Below, in pieces: positions 13,487 to 14,917 of a DNA stretch of 14,917 nucleotides. The notes under the pieces were generated by a model that worked only from the letters and a program-made list of their open reading frames with translations, was not told the origin of the DNA and made no database searches. Every line of letters starts with the position of its first letter. Position 1 is the stretch's first letter. The position numbers and the translations under genes were made by a program. The DNA is from JAVVTQ01 sp036653595. GTDB lineage: Bacteria > Bacillota > Clostridia > Oscillospirales > Ruminococcaceae. The stretch is from NCBI GenBank assembly GCA_036653595.1, contig JAVVTQ010000037.1, positions 1 to 14,917 on the forward strand, given 5' to 3'.

Positions 13487-14917
13487 TTTTCTGTTTCCTT
13501 CTTGTAGCCGCAGCCCTCTGTCTGGCAGTACACGCTGGGATTTTTTCCTTTTTTGATGAACAAACTCTTGCCACAGGTTGGGCACATTTCGGCACTCGGC
13601 TCGTCCCAGCTCATAAATCCGCAGGCAACGCCCTTTTCGCAGGCGTAGAATATTCTTCCCTTTTGCGAGCGCTTTTGCAGGATTTTCCCGCCGCATTTCG
13701 GACAAAAGCCCTGCGTCTCGTTTACGATTTTCTTTGTGTTGCGGCATTCCGGAAAGCCGGGGCATGCGAGAAACTTTCCGAAACGCCCTGTCTTTATCAC
13801 CATATTTCGCCCGCAAAGCTCGCACACGATGTCGGTTTCCTCTTCGGGAACTTTCATTTTTTGACCCTCAAGTGCGATTTCCGCGTCCTTGAGCGACTTT
13901 TCAAAGCCGCCATAGAAGTCGCTTAGCGTCGCAACCCATTCCGACTTGCCCTCCTCAATCTTGTCCAGCTTTTCCTCCATGCCTGCGGAGAATTTGGCAT
14001 CGACGATATTGGGAAATTGAGCCGTCATAAGCTCTGTCACGACAGTTCCGAGAGCCGTCGGCTTCATCTGCTTCTGCTCTCGCTCGACATAGCCGCGGTC
14101 AATTATTGTGGAAATTATCGGAGCGTATGTCGAGGGGCGCCCGATTCCGTTTTCTTCAAGCGCTTTAATCAGAGCCGCCTCGGTATAGCGCAGCGGCGGC
14201 TGTGTAAAGCGCTGGTTTGATTTAAGCTCTTTCTTGCGCAAAACAGTGTCCATTTTCAATTCCGGCAGCGTCGTCGGGGACTCGGCTTTTTCGTCCGTGG
14301 CGGCCTCGTACAGCTTTGTAAATCCGTCGAAGAGCACAGTGAAACCGGTAGCCCTGAAAACATAATCGTTTGCTTCCACAGTCACCGCAACCGTGGACAG
14401 AATTTCATCCGCCATACGGCTGGCTATGAACCTCTCCCAAATAAGCTTGTACAGCTTGTATTGGTCGGAGGTGAGCGATTTTTGTGCCATGTCCGGCGTC
14501 AGTTCTATTACCGTGGGGCGTATAGCCTCGTGCGCGTCTTGTACCGTGGAGGCGCTTTTTCTCTTATAGGTGCGCTCGCCGTCGAAAAAATATTCCGCGC
14601 CGAAGTTGTCGACAATGTAGCTTTTTGCTTCAGCCACGGCATCCTCAGACACTCGAAGCGAGTCTGTTCTCATATATGTTATCAGACCCATTGAGCCCAG
14701 CTCATCGATATCTATGCCCTCATACAGCTCCTGTGCCGCGCGCATCGTTCTGCGGGAGGTGAAGCCAAGACGCCGCGAGGCATCCTGCTGAAGCGTAGAG
14801 GTGATAAAGGGAGGCTCCGGCACACGGGTCCGCTTGCCTTTTTTTATATCTGTTATAGCGTAATCGGCGCCCTCGAGCTGCGAGAGCACCGCCTCACACT
14901 GCTCTTGATTTTGAATT
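13483..14917 (-). CDS. topA: DNA topoisomerase I, C-terminal part (gene cut by window edge)
   Basis: This type IA enzyme relaxes negative supercoils by cutting one strand through a tyrosine link. The window holds the last 477 residues; the frame is open to the edge, so the in-frame GTG at 14889 is not the true start. The fragment begins near PPFITSTLQQDASRRLGF (residues 35-52), a conserved stretch before the active site. ITYMRTDS follows, with the catalytic Tyr at fragment residue 81. EAIRPT and ENGIGRPSTYAPII are further family segments. Three zinc ribbons end the protein: CELC...CPGFPEC (365-391), CPKC...CEKGVAC (405-432) and CPTC...CQTEGC (445-469). The Toprim domain lies outside the window. 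The stop overlaps the trmFO start by 4 nt. A topA-trmFO pair is also found in Bacillus, where other genes follow instead of plsX. Confidence 0.97.
   Translation of the reverse strand, partial: IQNQEQCEAVLSQLEGADYAITDIKKGKRTRVPEPPFITSTLQQDASRRLGFTSRRTMRAAQELYEGIDIDELGSMGLITYMRTDSLRVSEDAVAEAKSYIVDNFGAEYFFDGERTYKRKSASTVQDAHEAIRPTVIELTPDMAQKSLTSDQYKLYKLIWERFIASRMADEILSTVAVTVEANDYVFRATGFTVLFDGFTKLYEAATDEKAESPTTLPELKMDTVLRKKELKSNQRFTQPPLRYTEAALIKALEENGIGRPSTYAPIISTIIDRGYVEREQKQMKPTALGTVVTELMTAQFPNIVDAKFSAGMEEKLDKIEEGKSEWVATLSDFYGGFEKSLKDAEIALEGQKMKVPEEETDIVCELCGRNMVIKTGRFGKFLACPGFPECRNTKKIVNETQGFCPKCGGKILQKRSQKGRIFYACEKGVACGFMSWDEPSAEMCPTCGKSLFIKKGKNPSVYCQTEGCGYKKETEK
13496..13500 (-). promoter_or_regulatory. 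Ribosome-binding site of trmFO
   Basis: AAGGA is read on the minus strand 9 nt before the ATG at 13486, within the last Lys-Lys-Glu codons of topA. It supports the short TrmFO start over the long open frame and implies coupling to topA translation. Confidence 0.65.

Noticed and set aside
13487..13825. 113-codon N-terminal extension of trmFO
   Set aside because: The extension is another frame of the topA zinc-ribbon region. The FAD-binding motif must be near the N-terminus, and a ribosome-binding site precedes the ATG at 13486.
14887..14889. GTG as the start of topA
   Set aside because: The frame is open to the window edge, and the residues before it fit the internal part of topoisomerase I, so this is only a cut gene.

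Overview
The window is a dense, one-directional block of bacterial housekeeping genes. All fourteen genes are on the minus strand, so transcription runs from position 14917 toward 1. The type of organism is an inference from gene content: a low-to-mid-GC Firmicute of class Clostridia, possibly an Oscillospirales-type anaerobe. The clues are rnc, an Elp3-like radical SAM gene, smc and ftsY in a row; a run of yhbY, nadD, yqeK, LCP, rsfS and leuS; a folate-type TrmFO; and a LeuRS with the HPRSYT variant after its HIGH-like motif. No ribosomal RNA, tRNA, mobile element, CRISPR array or plus-strand gene was found.

Layout in the direction of transcription: topA (3' part only, 14917-13483), trmFO, plsX, rnc, an uncharacterised radical SAM gene, smc, ftsY, rdgB, yhbY, nadD, yqeK, an LCP-family gene, rsfS, and leuS (5' part only, 1496-1). 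Junctions run from a 17-nt overlap (trmFO/plsX) to a 28-nt gap (ftsY/rdgB). No intergenic space can hold a promoter or terminator, so the block looks like one transcription unit or several joined by internal promoters. There is no gene-free stretch above 30 nt. Many ribosome-binding sites lie in the last codons of the upstream gene, which suggests translational coupling.

The genes combine DNA topology and chromosome organisation (topA, smc), tRNA and rRNA metabolism (trmFO, rnc, yhbY, rsfS, leuS), membrane lipid synthesis and protein targeting (plsX, ftsY), nucleotide housekeeping (rdgB, nadD, yqeK) and cell-wall polymer attachment (LCP). The one protein without a clear role is the radical SAM enzyme between rnc and smc.

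This is core genome, and I did not find a new multi-gene system. The points worth a second look lie inside coding sequence. They are a near-consensus promoter in yqeK facing the LCP-rsfS-leuS end, a 14-bp perfect stem-loop in trmFO, a 20-bp perfect palindrome just after the yhbY start, a nine-A tract at the start of rnc where loss of one A gives an immediate stop, and a possible antisense promoter in plsX. Also notable are the lack of acpP between plsX and rnc and the joining of two gene modules that are often separate.
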